From positions 1 to 64,000 of the forward strand of contig DASYZG010000028.1 in the NCBI GenBank assembly GCA_035946575.1: a stretch of DNA of 64,000 nt, given 5' to 3'. The DNA comes from Gp13-AA77 sp035946575. GTDB lineage: Bacteria > Acidobacteriota > Terriglobia > UBA7540. The notes beneath the pieces are model-generated. The model was given only the letters and a program-made list of their open reading frames with translations, was not told the DNA's origin and ran no database searches. The translations under genes and the position numbers were made by a program. Shown in pieces: positions 35,017-44,436 of this stretch (positions are counted from its first letter, which is position 1; every line of letters begins with the position of its first letter).

Positions 35017-36347
35017 AAGGCCTCTGGAAGACCCTGATCGCTCTCGTGGTGCTGGCTGCCCTCTGGGCGGGGTTCAACTACTACAACAAGCGCAAATCCA
35101 AGCAGGCGGAAGCCGAAGCTTCCAAGCCGAAGCAACTGATTCTGCCCGTGAAGGCCGCCCAGGTGCAGAAGTTCACGATTGCGCCCCGCGGCGGGGAAGC
35201 GTTTACCGTGGTTCGCACCGGCTCGAACTGGGACATCACCCAGCCGCGCGCCCTACCCGCCGACCAGAAGGAAGTGTCTTCCTACGTCGACTCCCTGGTG
35301 GGCACCTCGACGAAGTCGGTCATCGACCAGCATCCCAGGAGTCTCAAGGATTACGGGCTCGATCCGCCTGATACCACGCTCGATGTCACAACCACAGGCA
35401 AGCCGGCGAGTTTCACGCTGCGTATCGGCGATTCCGTGCCGACCGGGGACGCGGTTTATGCTCAGGTCGGCGGCGAGTCGCAAGTGATCACCCTGGAGGG
35501 CTATGGCAAGTCCCCGCTCGAGAAGGGCCTCTTCGACCTTCGCGATCGCAGGGCCATGACGCTCGACCAGGACCAGATTCAGCGCCTGGAAGTTACGTCC
35601 AGCAAAGGCTCTTTCACGCTGACCAAGAATCCTGAAGGCTACTGGGACCTGGTGCTGCCGCCCGCGGTGCGCGCGGATAATTTCGCCGTGGACAACCTCA
35701 TGTCTGGGTTCCAGGGCCTGCCTATGGTCAGCATTCTGAAGGAACAGAAGACGGACCTCGCGTCGTATGGATTCAACAACCCCACGGTGACGGTGAAGGT
35801 TACAAGCCCCGCCGGCACGCAGACGGTTACCGTCGGCAGGAAGGACGGGAATCAGTATGACGCCGTGAATTCGACGTTGGGTCCGGTCTTCACCATCAGC
35901 TCCGATTTTGTCACCAAGTTTCAGGTCGATCCCGCCTCGCTGCGCGACAAGAACTACTTTTCCTTCTCGAACTTCGACGCCAAAACCGTGGATATCACCA
36001 CGCCTAAGGACCACCGGATTTTCGCCCAGACGAACTTCAAGTGGAGGCAGACCACCCCGAGCGCCAGGGACGAGACCACCGACAAGATGGAGGATTTACT
36101 GAATGCCCTCACCTCTATTAGGGCGACCACTTTTCCCAAGGCGACGGCGGGGAATCTCGCTGCCTTTGGCCTGACCAAGCCCGCCTGCAGCTTCAAGGTG
36201 GTTTTCGGCGATAAGAACACCACCGAGACCGTCAATGTCGGCGTGGTGAACGGCCACTACTATGCCGCCCGCAGCACGGACGCGCTGCCGGGCGAAGTTT
36301 CCAAGAGCACCATCGATTCGATCGAGAAGGCCCTGGGTGCCTTGTAG
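35013..36347 (+). CDS. DUF4340-type membrane-anchored protein
   Basis: A 444-residue protein with one N-terminal helix (LWKTLIALVVLAALWAGF) and a large extracytoplasmic part made of repeated DUF4340-like beta units (GSNWDITQPRALPADQ, YGFNNPTVTVKV, KWRQTTPSARDETT). DUF4340 proteins regularly follow GldG-like genes, so it is probably the fourth component of the exporter. The ATG at 35013 overlaps the upstream stop as ATGA; an in-frame start 18 bases earlier is not needed. The operon appears to end here; a TGAAAACTG-type repeat follows at about 36365-36400. Confidence 0.85.
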   Translation: MKGLWKTLIALVVLAALWAGFNYYNKRKSKQAEAEASKPKQLILPVKAAQVQKFTIAPRGGEAFTVVRTGSNWDITQPRALPADQKEVSSYVDSLVGTSTKSVIDQHPRSLKDYGLDPPDTTLDVTTTGKPASFTLRIGDSVPTGDAVYAQVGGESQVITLEGYGKSPLEKGLFDLRDRRAMTLDQDQIQRLEVTSSKGSFTLTKNPEGYWDLVLPPAVRADNFAVDNLMSGFQGLPMVSILKEQKTDLASYGFNNPTVTVKVTSPAGTQTVTVGRKDGNQYDAVNSTLGPVFTISSDFVTKFQVDPASLRDKNYFSFSNFDAKTVDITTPKDHRIFAQTNFKWRQTTPSARDETTDKMEDLLNALTSIRATTFPKATAGNLAAFGLTKPACSFKVVFGDKNTTETVNVGVVNGHYYAARSTDALPGEVSKSTIDSIEKALGAL

Positions 36348-36437
36348 CGCAAGAAATCGTTGCTGAAGGCTGACTGCTGAAAACTGGTCAGCGAAAACTG
36401 ACGCCCAGAGATTCCCAACTCAAGTTCCAACTGACAA

Positions 36438-37631
36438 ATGCGTGCCGTCTACATCCTGAGCGCCGCTCGCACGCCGATCGGCAAGTACGGCGGCAGCCTC
36501 GCCGACTGGACCGCGCCCGATCTCGGCGTAGCCGCGGCGCGCGCGGCCCTGGAGCGCGTCGGAGTCGAGCCGGCTGAAGTCAACGAAGTCATCTTCGGAC
36601 ACGCGCGTCAGGCCGGAAACGGCCCCAATCTCGCCCGGCAGATCGCGGTGCGCGCGGGAGTCCCGGTCGAGGTTCCGGCGTACACGGTGAACCAGGCTTG
36701 CGCCTCCGGTCTCAAAGCCATCGCCCTCGGCCATGACCAGATCATGTTGGGGCGCGCCGAAGTCGTGCTCGCGGGCGGCGCCGAAGCCATGAGCCGCGTG
36801 CCCTACTTCGTGTCAGGTGCGCGTTGGGGCGCGCGATTGGGCCATCAGCAACTGGTGGACGGCATGTACCAGGACGGGTTCCTCTGCCCCCTCTCGCGCC
36901 TGGTCATGGGAGAGACAGCTGAGATTTTGGCCGAACAATACAAAATCTTGCGTGACGAGCAGGACGCCTACGCGCTCGAGAGCCAGCGCCGCGCCGCACA
37001 CGCTATCGCTGGCGGACGCTTCCACGATGAAATCGTTCCGCTAACGGTGAAAGAGAAGAAGGGCGAACGCGTCTTCGACACCGACGAGCATCCGCGCCCG
37101 GAAACCACGCAGGAATCGCTTGCCAGGCTGGCGCCCGTATTCTCCAGGACGGGTTCGATCACGGCGGGCAACGCCTCGGGCATCACGGATGGAGCCGCTG
37201 CGCTGGTCCTGGTTTCCGAGGGGTGGATGAATCGTGCCCGAGCCGCCGGGCGGCCGGTAGCGCCTCTCGCACGCATCGCAGATTACGCGATTACTGGCGT
37301 CGATCCCAAAGTGATGGGCATCGGACCCGTGCCCGCCCTGCGCCAGCTCTTTGCTCGCCGCGGCCGCACGCTCGCCGATTACGATCTCGTCGAACTGAAC
37401 GAAGCCTTCGCTGCCCAGGTGCTGGCGTGTGATCGCGAACTGGGTTTCGACCGGGCGCGGCTCAACGTCAATGGCGGCGCCATTGCCCTCGGCCATCCCA
37501 TCGGGTGCACGGGAGCGCGTATCGCGGTCACGCTGCTGCACGAAATGAAAAAGCGCGGCGGCAAGCGCGGTCTTGCCACGCTGTGCGTCTCGGGAGGATT
37601 GGGGATGGCGATGGAGATCGAAGCTGCTTGA
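36438..37631 (+). CDS. Acetyl-CoA acetyltransferase (thiolase)
   Basis: A 397-residue thiolase of usual length. The acyl-accepting Cys is C88 in NQACASGLKA. The catalytic His is H353 in GGAIALGHPIGCTGAR, and the second Cys is C383 in LCVSGGLGMAME. It catalyses condensation of two acetyl-CoA or the reverse thiolysis, in ketone-body, butyrate or isoprenoid metabolism or beta-oxidation. It is not beside other beta-oxidation genes, so the pathway cannot be told from context. No strong SD is visible before the ATG. Confidence 0.93.
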   Translation: MRAVYILSAARTPIGKYGGSLADWTAPDLGVAAARAALERVGVEPAEVNEVIFGHARQAGNGPNLARQIAVRAGVPVEVPAYTVNQACASGLKAIALGHDQIMLGRAEVVLAGGAEAMSRVPYFVSGARWGARLGHQQLVDGMYQDGFLCPLSRLVMGETAEILAEQYKILRDEQDAYALESQRRAAHAIAGGRFHDEIVPLTVKEKKGERVFDTDEHPRPETTQESLARLAPVFSRTGSITAGNASGITDGAAALVLVSEGWMNRARAAGRPVAPLARIADYAITGVDPKVMGIGPVPALRQLFARRGRTLADYDLVELNEAFAAQVLACDRELGFDRARLNVNGGAIALGHPIGCTGARIAVTLLHEMKKRGGKRGLATLCVSGGLGMAMEIEAA

Positions 37632-37972
37632 AGACCGCCCGCTGAGGCTCGACCGTCTGCAGGTTTCGGCCCGGGCACGGCCCTTGTGGCCGCCCGGATA
37701 CTTGCGCTGCGCCGCCATTACTTGGGAGGCCCCAACGGCCGCCCTTACGCCGAAATCGGGACATCAAGGCGCGCACGCTTCCCTTCGAAATTGAGTTTGA
37801 CATCCCAGGCAGGCCGGCGTAGCATCCCCTTTGGACGCGGGTCAGCCTCCGCCGAAGAGCGGGTCCAGGGATGAAGACCCGCCGCGCAGGCTTGGCCGCT
37901 CGTCGGCCCCTACAGTCGCATCCCCATTAGGCGGCCCGCGTCCTCTCCCTTGCCGCGCATTGCCAAAATGCT
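37632..37972. other. Intergenic region between convergent genes
   Basis: About 340 bases between thiolase (plus) and the TIM-barrel isomerase (minus). No supported gene and no clear terminator hairpin. Confidence 0.35.
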
Positions 37973-38920
37973 CTACAACAGTCCCAGGAGCTCGTTGACC
38001 ACGTACTGTACGGCCGGGTACGGATCAGCATCGCCCTCGTAGTTGATCGAGTAAATCCCCCTGAAGCCGGCCTTCTGCGCGATCTGTACGCATCGCTGGA
38101 AATTGAACGCCGTCTCGTTGCCGTTCGCATCGAGCTTCAGACTCGTGGCGTGGCAGATGGTGTGCGCGTACCCAAGAAGCACGGGCAGATCGCGCATGCG
38201 CGCAGCCTCATCTGGAAAATCGCCGAAGCCTGGCAACGCACCAATGGACCCGCCTCTGACGATGCGGCAGATGCTGGCCGGCGCGTCGAAGTATGTCGCG
38301 CCCGCGGCGGTCCGGTTCTCAATCAGCACGGCAATCCCCTTAGGGCGACCGTACGCAACAAGCTGCCGGAAAGAATCGATTGTCATCTCAAGATTGCCCG
38401 GATCGGCCGGGCCCGGATCGCAACTCACCGAACGCGCCCCCAGTTGCCGGGCGATACCGATCCAATTCTTTGTCGCCGCAATGGCGGCATCCCGGACACC
38501 GGCGGCCTTGTCTGAAAGTCCGCCTCCCGATTCAAGCTCCCCGATATCGACAGCAAGATTGACGAGCCGCGAGCGGGCGCTGCTGAGGTTCGATTTGAGA
38601 GCCTGAAGGTAAGCGGGCTCGGTGGAAGCGAAGTGCCGTGCCACGAATTCGAGGTTGTGGACCTTGTACCGGTCCGCAATGACGCCTGGAAAGTCGAGTA
38701 GCACCAGCGTTTCGGGGAAATTCGGCCCCGCCGCCTGACGCGTGGCAAAGAAAAGGTTGTGAAAGCTCCAGCTCGACACGCCGACGCGACCGAGTTTTGG
38801 GGGAGGCAGCGCGGCCTGCCGGGTCCCGCGACGGCGACGTTTCTGGGCGCGGGCAATCTGACCTCCGGGGGCAACCGCCGCCGGGAGCAGCAACGAAGTC
38901 AGGAGTTCGCGCCTGGTCAT
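37973..38920 (-). CDS. Sugar phosphate isomerase/epimerase-family TIM-barrel protein, exported
   Basis: A 315-residue protein with a twin-arginine-like leader (MTRRELLTSLLLPAAVAPGG), so probably Tat-exported. The body fits the AP-endonuclease-2/xylose-isomerase-like TIM barrel: VGVSSWSFHN, VLIENRTAAGATYFD, LLGYAHTICHATSLK and GIYSINYEGDADPYP. Acidic and His residues in these motifs are the expected metal ligands. Acidobacteria and Planctomycetes have many exported members, probably for unusual sugar or cyclitol turnover. The substrate is unknown. It is divergent from the PadR gene. Confidence 0.82.
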   Translation of the reverse strand: MTRRELLTSLLLPAAVAPGGQIARAQKRRRRGTRQAALPPPKLGRVGVSSWSFHNLFFATRQAAGPNFPETLVLLDFPGVIADRYKVHNLEFVARHFASTEPAYLQALKSNLSSARSRLVNLAVDIGELESGGGLSDKAAGVRDAAIAATKNWIGIARQLGARSVSCDPGPADPGNLEMTIDSFRQLVAYGRPKGIAVLIENRTAAGATYFDAPASICRIVRGGSIGALPGFGDFPDEAARMRDLPVLLGYAHTICHATSLKLDANGNETAFNFQRCVQIAQKAGFRGIYSINYEGDADPYPAVQYVVNELLGLL

Positions 38921-38985
38921 TGGCCTTCAGGATCATCTTAACATCGCGGTGCTCACCGCCGACGACCGGCCACGAATCATTTTCC

Positions 38986-39025
38986 TTGACAGGCGCCTTC
39001 AGGCAGAGCATTCTATGCATAGAAT
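38986..39025 (+). promoter_or_regulatory. Promoter and palindromic operator of the PadR-permease operon
   Basis: TTGACA (38986-38991) fits a -35 box. About 18 bases downstream lies the perfect 16-bp palindrome ATTCTATGCATAGAAT (39010-39025), covering the -10 position, 15 bases before the PadR ATG. A palindrome at this place suits PadR autoregulation. Confidence 0.6.
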
Positions 39026-39040
39026 TCTAGGGTTACGCAT

Positions 39041-39364
39041 ATGGCAAAGGACCAATTGCAAGGCGCTCTCGACCTCCTGATCCTGAAGACGCTGGCGCGC
39101 GGGGCCCTGCACGGTTACGCTATCGTGCAGCGCATCCAGCAGGTCTCCGAGGAAGTGCTGCGCGTAGAGGAAGGCTCGCTCTATCCGGCGCTGCATCGCA
39201 TGGAGCAGGCCGACTGGATCACTGCCGAGTGGCGGGTCACGAATACCGGCCGCCGGGCCAAGTATTACAAACTGACCCCCGCCGGACGCCGGCAGCTCGC
39301 CCAGGAAGAGGCGGCCTGGGACCGTGTGGCGGGAGCGGTGGCCAAGGTGCTGCGCTTCGCGTAG
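39041..39364 (+). CDS. PadR-family transcriptional regulator
   Basis: A 107-residue winged-helix repressor. The PadR N-terminal pattern is intact: LQGALDLLILKTLARGALHGYA, EEGSLYPALHRMEQ and RRAKYYKLTPAGRRQL. The short C-terminal helix suits the small PadR-s2 subgroup, which dimerises and responds to toxic compounds or envelope stress. It is directly upstream of and co-directional with the large FtsX-type permease (11 bases apart), the standard acidobacterial pairing. A palindrome over its own promoter suggests autoregulation. Confidence 0.93.
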   Translation: MAKDQLQGALDLLILKTLARGALHGYAIVQRIQQVSEEVLRVEEGSLYPALHRMEQADWITAEWRVTNTGRRAKYYKLTPAGRRQLAQEEAAWDRVAGAVAKVLRFA

Positions 39365-39375
39365 AGGAGATTCCC

Positions 39376-42186
39376 ATGCGTCTCAAGAGACGTCTGCGAT
39401 CGCTGTTCGGCCGCTCTTCGCAAGAAAGCGATCTTGGCGACGAACTGCGCTTCCACATCGGCATGAAGACGGAGGAAAACATCGCCGCCGGCATGAGTCC
39501 TGACGAGGCGCGCTATGCCGCGCTGCGCGCCTTCGGCAATCCGGCCCTGAAACGCGAGGAAGCGCGCGGCACGTGGGGTTGGAGCTGGGTCGAGCACTTC
39601 GCGCAGGACGTGCGCTACGGTCTGCGCGCCATGCGGCAGGCTCCGGGTTTCACGGCGGTCGCGGTCCTGTCTCTCGCGCTCGGCATCGGCGCCAACACGG
39701 CCATCTTCAGCTTGATCGACGCGGTGCTGCTCAAGACGCTCCCGGTTCAAGACCCTCAGAATCTGGTCGCGATGCAATGGGCGTCCAAGGGCTGGCCCAA
39801 CGTGATGAACGGCCTCTCGGGCAATATGAACAACGACGCTTCGGGACGCATGACCAGTCCGTCCTTTTCCTATCCGATGTACGAGCGCCTCCGTACGCGA
39901 AATCATGTCTTCTCGAACATCCTGGCGCTGGCCGGCAACGGCAGTCAATTCAACTTGGGATATCGCGGCGAGCCGGCTCGCGCCGAGGGCGAACTCGTTT
40001 CGGGAACCTTCTTCGAGACGTTGGGTGTGCAGCCGGCGCTCGGGCGCATGCTCACTCCGGACGACGATCGCCTGGAATCCAGCCCCGCGGCGGTGATCAG
40101 CTACACCTATTGGGAGTCGCATTTTGGCCGTGATCCCGGGATCGTCGGCAAAAATATCACCCTGAACGGAGTGCCGTTTACGGTCGTCGGTGTCTGTCCG
40201 CCGGAGTTCTTCGGCGTTCAGCCCGGACGTGCCGTTGACGTGTGGGCGCCCCTGCACCAGCAGCCGCACGTCGAGCCGCGCTGGGCGCCGCAGCCTTCGG
40301 AAGGCCTTGGGAAGACGATCGGCCCGGACTGGCTCTTCGAGCACACCAATCGCTGGTGGGTGGTGATGCTCGGGCGGCGCAAGCCTGGGGTCACCGAGCA
40401 GCAGGCAAGAGCCGAGGCGGACGTCATCCTGCAACAGAGCATCGCTCCCAACATCAAGCCCGGCGCCAGGCCCGAGACCATTCCTCATCTTGAGGTGACA
40501 GCCGGAAGCAAGGGCCTCGATGATCTTCGCCGGGAGTTCTCCAAGCCTCTCGCCGTTCTGATGGCGGTCGTCGGGCTTGTCCTGCTGATCGCCTGCGCCA
40601 ATGTCGCCAATCTGCTGCTGGCCCGAGGGACATCCCGCCAGAAAGAGATGGCGGTGCGACTCGCCATCGGCGCGCGCCGATCGCGGCTGATCCGGCAACT
40701 GCTCACGGAAAGCCTGCTGCTGGCGGCGGTGGGCGGAGCGCTGGGCCTGGTGCTGGCCTTCTGGAGCACCGACCTGCTGGTCGCGTTCATGTCGAGCGGG
40801 CGCGATCCTCTCGAGTTGAGCGTCAAGCCCGACCCGTGGGTGCTGGGCTTCACCGCGACGGTCTCCGTGCTGACCGGAATACTCTTTGGACTTTCTCCGG
40901 CATTACGAAGCACTCGGCTTGATCTCACGCCGGCCTTGAAAGCGAGCGACGCGCGGGAACTGGGAACCGCGCCGGGCGCTTCCGTGCGGCAGGGGCGGCG
41001 AATCGGAATCGGCAAGACACTGATCGTCGCGCAGGTCTCGCTTTCCCTGCTGTTGCTGGTGGGCGCCGGACTATTCGTGCGCACGCTGACCAATCTGGAA
41101 AACGTTAACGCGGGATTCGACGAGCGCAACCTGCTGCTGTTCGGTATCAACCCTCTGCAGGCTGGATACAAGGGACCGCGTCTTATCGAGTTCTACCAGG
41201 AAATGATGCGGCGAGTGGCAGCCCAGCCGGGTGTGCGCTCGGTCAGCATGTCGGGTGAGACGTTGATCGGCGGTGGCATGAACTCGCTCGAGACTTTCAT
41301 TCAGAACCCCCCGAAGAGCGCGGACAAAGACGGCGGAGTGAGCGCCTACGTTAATCAGGTCGGCCCGAACTTCTTCGAGACCATGGGAATCCCTCTCGTC
41401 CTGGGACGCACCATTCACGACGCCGATGTTGCCGGCGCGCCCGAAGTGGCCGTGGTGAATGAGGAATTCGCCAAGCGGTACCTGGGAGGTGGCAACCCCG
41501 TGGGCCGGCGTTTCGGTTTCGATTTGCAGAAGAAGAGCAACCCCGAATTCGAGATCGTGGGTGTGGTCGGAAATGCCAGATACGACGATCTCCGGCACGA
41601 CGTTCCACCCACGGTTTATCCTGCGGCCCTTCAGGACACCGAACTCGGCTCCCTGCACTTCGAGGTGCGCACGGCCGGCGATCCGAACCTCCTGGTCTCG
41701 GCAATTCGCCACGTTGCGCAGGGCTTGGACAGCAGTCTCGCTCTCTACGACGTCCGCAGCCAGGGGGAACAGATTGAGGAGACTCTGTTCCAGGAGCGCC
41801 TGTTCGCCCGGTTGACCGGTTTCTTCGGCGCGCTGGCGCTCGTGCTCGGCTGCATCGGCGTGTACGGCGTGATGGCCTTCGCGGTCACGCGGCGCACGCG
41901 CGAAATCGGCATTCGCATGGCGCTGGGAGCAAAGCGAAGTGAAATCGCCGGCATGGTGCTGCGCGAGACACTGGCGCTAGTGGCGATTGGCGTGGCATTG
42001 GGTGTCGCAGCCGCGCTTGAGGCCTCGCGCCTGGTTGCCACTTTCCTCTTCGGCCTCAAGCCGAATGATCCGCTGACCATCGCCGGAGCGGCCCTGTTGA
42101 TGGTTCTGGCGGCCGCCCTCGCCGGATACCTGCCCGCCCGCCGCGCCTCTCGAGTTGATCCCATGGTCGCGCTGCGCTACGAATAA
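39376..42186 (+). CDS. ADOP-family ABC permease (MacB/FtsX type)
   Basis: A 936-residue permease of the acidobacterial duplicated orphan permease type. An N-terminal cytoplasmic domain (SDLGDELRFHIGMKTEEN) is followed by two MacB_PCD + FtsX units. The first has TAVAVLSLALGIGANTAIFS, and its FtsX part has LIACANVANLLLARG. The second ends with VLGCIGVYGVMAFAVTRRTREIGIRMALG and LPARRASRVDPM. No ATPase gene is adjacent, which is usual for this family. It probably acts in export or mechanotransmission with a remote ATPase. The ATG at 39376 has GAGGAGATTCCC upstream. Confidence 0.92.
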   Translation: MRLKRRLRSLFGRSSQESDLGDELRFHIGMKTEENIAAGMSPDEARYAALRAFGNPALKREEARGTWGWSWVEHFAQDVRYGLRAMRQAPGFTAVAVLSLALGIGANTAIFSLIDAVLLKTLPVQDPQNLVAMQWASKGWPNVMNGLSGNMNNDASGRMTSPSFSYPMYERLRTRNHVFSNILALAGNGSQFNLGYRGEPARAEGELVSGTFFETLGVQPALGRMLTPDDDRLESSPAAVISYTYWESHFGRDPGIVGKNITLNGVPFTVVGVCPPEFFGVQPGRAVDVWAPLHQQPHVEPRWAPQPSEGLGKTIGPDWLFEHTNRWWVVMLGRRKPGVTEQQARAEADVILQQSIAPNIKPGARPETIPHLEVTAGSKGLDDLRREFSKPLAVLMAVVGLVLLIACANVANLLLARGTSRQKEMAVRLAIGARRSRLIRQLLTESLLLAAVGGALGLVLAFWSTDLLVAFMSSGRDPLELSVKPDPWVLGFTATVSVLTGILFGLSPALRSTRLDLTPALKASDARELGTAPGASVRQGRRIGIGKTLIVAQVSLSLLLLVGAGLFVRTLTNLENVNAGFDERNLLLFGINPLQAGYKGPRLIEFYQEMMRRVAAQPGVRSVSMSGETLIGGGMNSLETFIQNPPKSADKDGGVSAYVNQVGPNFFETMGIPLVLGRTIHDADVAGAPEVAVVNEEFAKRYLGGGNPVGRRFGFDLQKKSNPEFEIVGVVGNARYDDLRHDVPPTVYPAALQDTELGSLHFEVRTAGDPNLLVSAIRHVAQGLDSSLALYDVRSQGEQIEETLFQERLFARLTGFFGALALVLGCIGVYGVMAFAVTRRTREIGIRMALGAKRSEIAGMVLRETLALVAIGVALGVAAALEASRLVATFLFGLKPNDPLTIAGAALLMVLAAALAGYLPARRASRVDPMVALRYE

Positions 42187-42321
42187 TCCGGCGCCGGGTC
42201 AGCGGCACGAGCTTTTTGTAATAATCGATTGCTCGCCTCCGCGCCCTGGGGGGCCTGGCCAGGACCCCAGCTATCAACCGCAGGCGCCCATTACAGACTG
42301 TTACCAAATAGAGTAGCAGGC

Positions 42322-42466
42322 TAACCCCTCACCCGGCCCACCGCAGCTGATGAAAGCGCTGGCGGCGGGCCACCCTCTCCTCCTGGGAGAGGGCCAAAAA
42401 CCAGAGGAAAACAGCCCTCTCCCTTGGGAGAGGGTGCCCGAGGTACGAGGGCGGGTGAGGGGAGGC
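42322..42466. repeat. Palindromic repeat with CCCTCACCC ends and two internal hairpins
   Basis: The ends are inverted (CCCCTCACCC near 42326 and GGGTGAGGGG near 42453). Inside are two perfect hairpins: CCCTCTCC/GGAGAGGG (42373-42393) and CCCTCTCCC-TT-GGGAGAGGG (42415-42434). No coding capacity. Confidence 0.75.
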
Positions 42467-42557
42467 ACCCGAAAACGATTGTCACCGCATTTTGTAATTC
42501 TCAATAGAAGGCAGTGGACGGCTTCAAGTTGTTGAAACCAAAAGCAAAATATTTATT

Positions 42558-42604
42558 CTCAATTTTCTCAGTTTTCTCACTTTTCTCCATTGTCCCATTT
42601 TCGA
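42558..42604. repeat. 43-bp dispersed element, copy B
   Basis: Reverse-complement match to the element at 8722 (about three mismatches over 43 bases, including GGAGAAAAGTGAGAAAA). No complete gene follows it here. Confidence 0.75.
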
Positions 42605-43068
42605 CTGCTACCATAAGACTGGCGGTTGCCGCGGAGGATGGAGAATGCGTAGGCAGGGAACGCAGGATCGCACTCTGCTTGATCGCGCCCGCTGTGAAAT
42701 GCCAGGCGTGAGATGCAAAGATGACGGGGACGCAACAAACGCTTGTCAGTCTGAATCGGGCCCTGCGCGCAATCACGGAAATCATCAAAAACAATCCTTT
42801 AAAAATTTCGGGTGGCAAATTCATCAGCGAAATGATCGTAACGCATTCATAAAACATGGCTTAGAAGGCTGCTACTGCCCCTGGTGTCCGGAAACGGACC
42901 CACAAGGCAGCCATGCGTTAACTGACAGATTCGGTGTGACTTGTGATCGTTTTGGTCTGAAACTCAAAAGCCAGGGCCAGGGCTAATCCAACGCCATTTA
43001 GGACGCAAAAAAGCCAAAAGGGCCAGCCCGGCAAACAACCAAGGCCATGCGCCCGCTTATGAGGCGAA

Positions 43069-44436
43069 TTGGAATCGAACCATAGAATCCGCGACACGGC
43101 CACGCAGATCTTCCTGCGGACGCTCGAGGCGATCGACGTGCGCCGCGTGATGCTCGATCGCATTCGGATCGGCCATGACCGGGGCGAGTCGCGGCTGGTA
43201 TTCGCAAAATCGGAAGACGCAGGGTCAGAAGACTCAGTGCGGCTGGTGCGTCCGCCGTTGATGATCGCGATCGGCAAGGCCGCAGCCACAATGGCGGAGG
43301 CCATGAGCGAGATCCTCGGTGGCGCCACGGGCCTGGAGATTCGATCCGGACTTGTGGTCGCCCCCGAACTTCCGGGGCATCGTCCGGATGGGTTTCGCTA
43401 TGTCGCCGGTGGCCACCCGTATCCAACCGCAGGGAGCATCGAGGGCGCGCGCGCGGCGCTCGAGCTCGTCTCCGGGCTCGATGACCACGATCTGGTTATC
43501 TTCCTGATCTCCGGCGGCGGCTCGGCGATCTTCGAGCAACCCCTCGATCCTGCCGTGACGCTCGAGGACCTTGTGGAATTCAACAGGCTGCTGGTGACCT
43601 GCGGACTGCCCATCGAGAAGATGAACGTGCTGCGCAAGCACCTCTCGGCCGTAAAGGGCGGACGCCTCTCCGTGCGCGCGCATCCCGCCGCTCAGCTCAC
43701 TATCTTCATCTCCGACGTGCCGGAGGGACACGACTCCATGGTCGCCTCCGGCCCGACACTTCCCGATCCCTCGACCACTGCGGAATGCTACGCGTTGGCC
43801 GATCAGAAAGGTCTGAGCGCGAAGCTGCCGGCCTCGATCCGGCGGCACTTCCAGGATCGCAGCCTCGAGGAAACCCCCAAGCCGGGCGATGCGCGCTTCG
43901 CTCGCTCGCACACTTGCCGCCTGCTCTCCAATCGCGACGCGGTCGAAGCCGCGCGCTCTGCCGCTCGGGCCGCCGGATTTGTGGCCGAGATCTACCACGA
44001 GGATCGGCAGGGCGATTGGGACGTGGACTTTCGCGAGGCGGCGCGGCAGCAATCGGCGGCTCTCGACGAACTCGCTTCGCGGCACGCCGGAAAGCCGGTC
44101 TGCCTGCTGGCCGGCGGCGAGGTGATCAGTCCCGTCACCGGGCATGGCACCGGCGGACGTAATCAGGCGTTTGCCCTTTATGCCGCCACCCTCATCGCCG
44201 GACGGAACCGCGCCGTGTTGAGCGCGGGCACCGACGGCCGCGACGGCAACAGCCCGGCGGGCGGCGCTGTGGCCGATGGCAGCACGAGCGAGCGCGCGCG
44301 CGCCCTCGGTCTTGACCCCGGCCGTTGTCTTGCCGAAAGTGACGCCTATCACTTCTTTCAGGCACTCGGTGACGCGCTCGAAACGGGTTACACCGGCAAC
44401 AACGTGCGCGATGTCCGACTGTGGTTGGCATCATGA
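43069..44436 (+). CDS. Glycerate 2-kinase (GckA/MOFRL family)
   Basis: A 455-residue kinase of the DUF4147 + MOFRL type. The N-terminal half includes LISGGGSAIFEQPLDPAVTL and the invariant MNVLRKHLSAVKGGRL; the C-terminal MOFRL domain includes CLLAGGEVISPVTGHGTGGRNQAFAL and SAGTDGRDGNSPAGGAV. It phosphorylates D-glycerate to 2-phosphoglycerate, feeding glycolysis from glycerate or hexuronate degradation. Translation appears to begin at the TTG at 43069, with GAGGCGAA before it; no ATG is available in frame upstream. The stop overlaps the next start as ATGA. Confidence 0.9.
   Translation: MESNHRIRDTATQIFLRTLEAIDVRRVMLDRIRIGHDRGESRLVFAKSEDAGSEDSVRLVRPPLMIAIGKAAATMAEAMSEILGGATGLEIRSGLVVAPELPGHRPDGFRYVAGGHPYPTAGSIEGARAALELVSGLDDHDLVIFLISGGGSAIFEQPLDPAVTLEDLVEFNRLLVTCGLPIEKMNVLRKHLSAVKGGRLSVRAHPAAQLTIFISDVPEGHDSMVASGPTLPDPSTTAECYALADQKGLSAKLPASIRRHFQDRSLEETPKPGDARFARSHTCRLLSNRDAVEAARSAARAAGFVAEIYHEDRQGDWDVDFREAARQQSAALDELASRHAGKPVCLLAGGEVISPVTGHGTGGRNQAFALYAATLIAGRNRAVLSAGTDGRDGNSPAGGAVADGSTSERARALGLDPGRCLAESDAYHFFQALGDALETGYTGNNVRDVRLWLAS

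Larger units (their letters stand above)
42187..43068. other. Long intergenic region with two repeat elements
   Basis: About 880 bases without a convincing gene. It holds a palindromic CCCTCACCC element at 42322-42466, copy B of the 43-bp repeat at 42558-42604, and a lower-GC stretch at about 42740-42870. TAGCAGGCTAAC at 42314 resembles the end of the MITE family and may be a remnant. Confidence 0.5.

Noticed and set aside
42501..42857. 118-residue minus-strand frame with a hydrophobic start
   Set aside because: Its 3' half crosses the 43-bp dispersed repeat, there is no SD, and no homologous motif is visible.
43071..43083. Sequence whose complement reads GGTTCGATTCC, like a tRNA T-arm
   Set aside because: No matching acceptor stem, D-arm or anticodon arm is present, and it lies in the start of the glycerate kinase gene.
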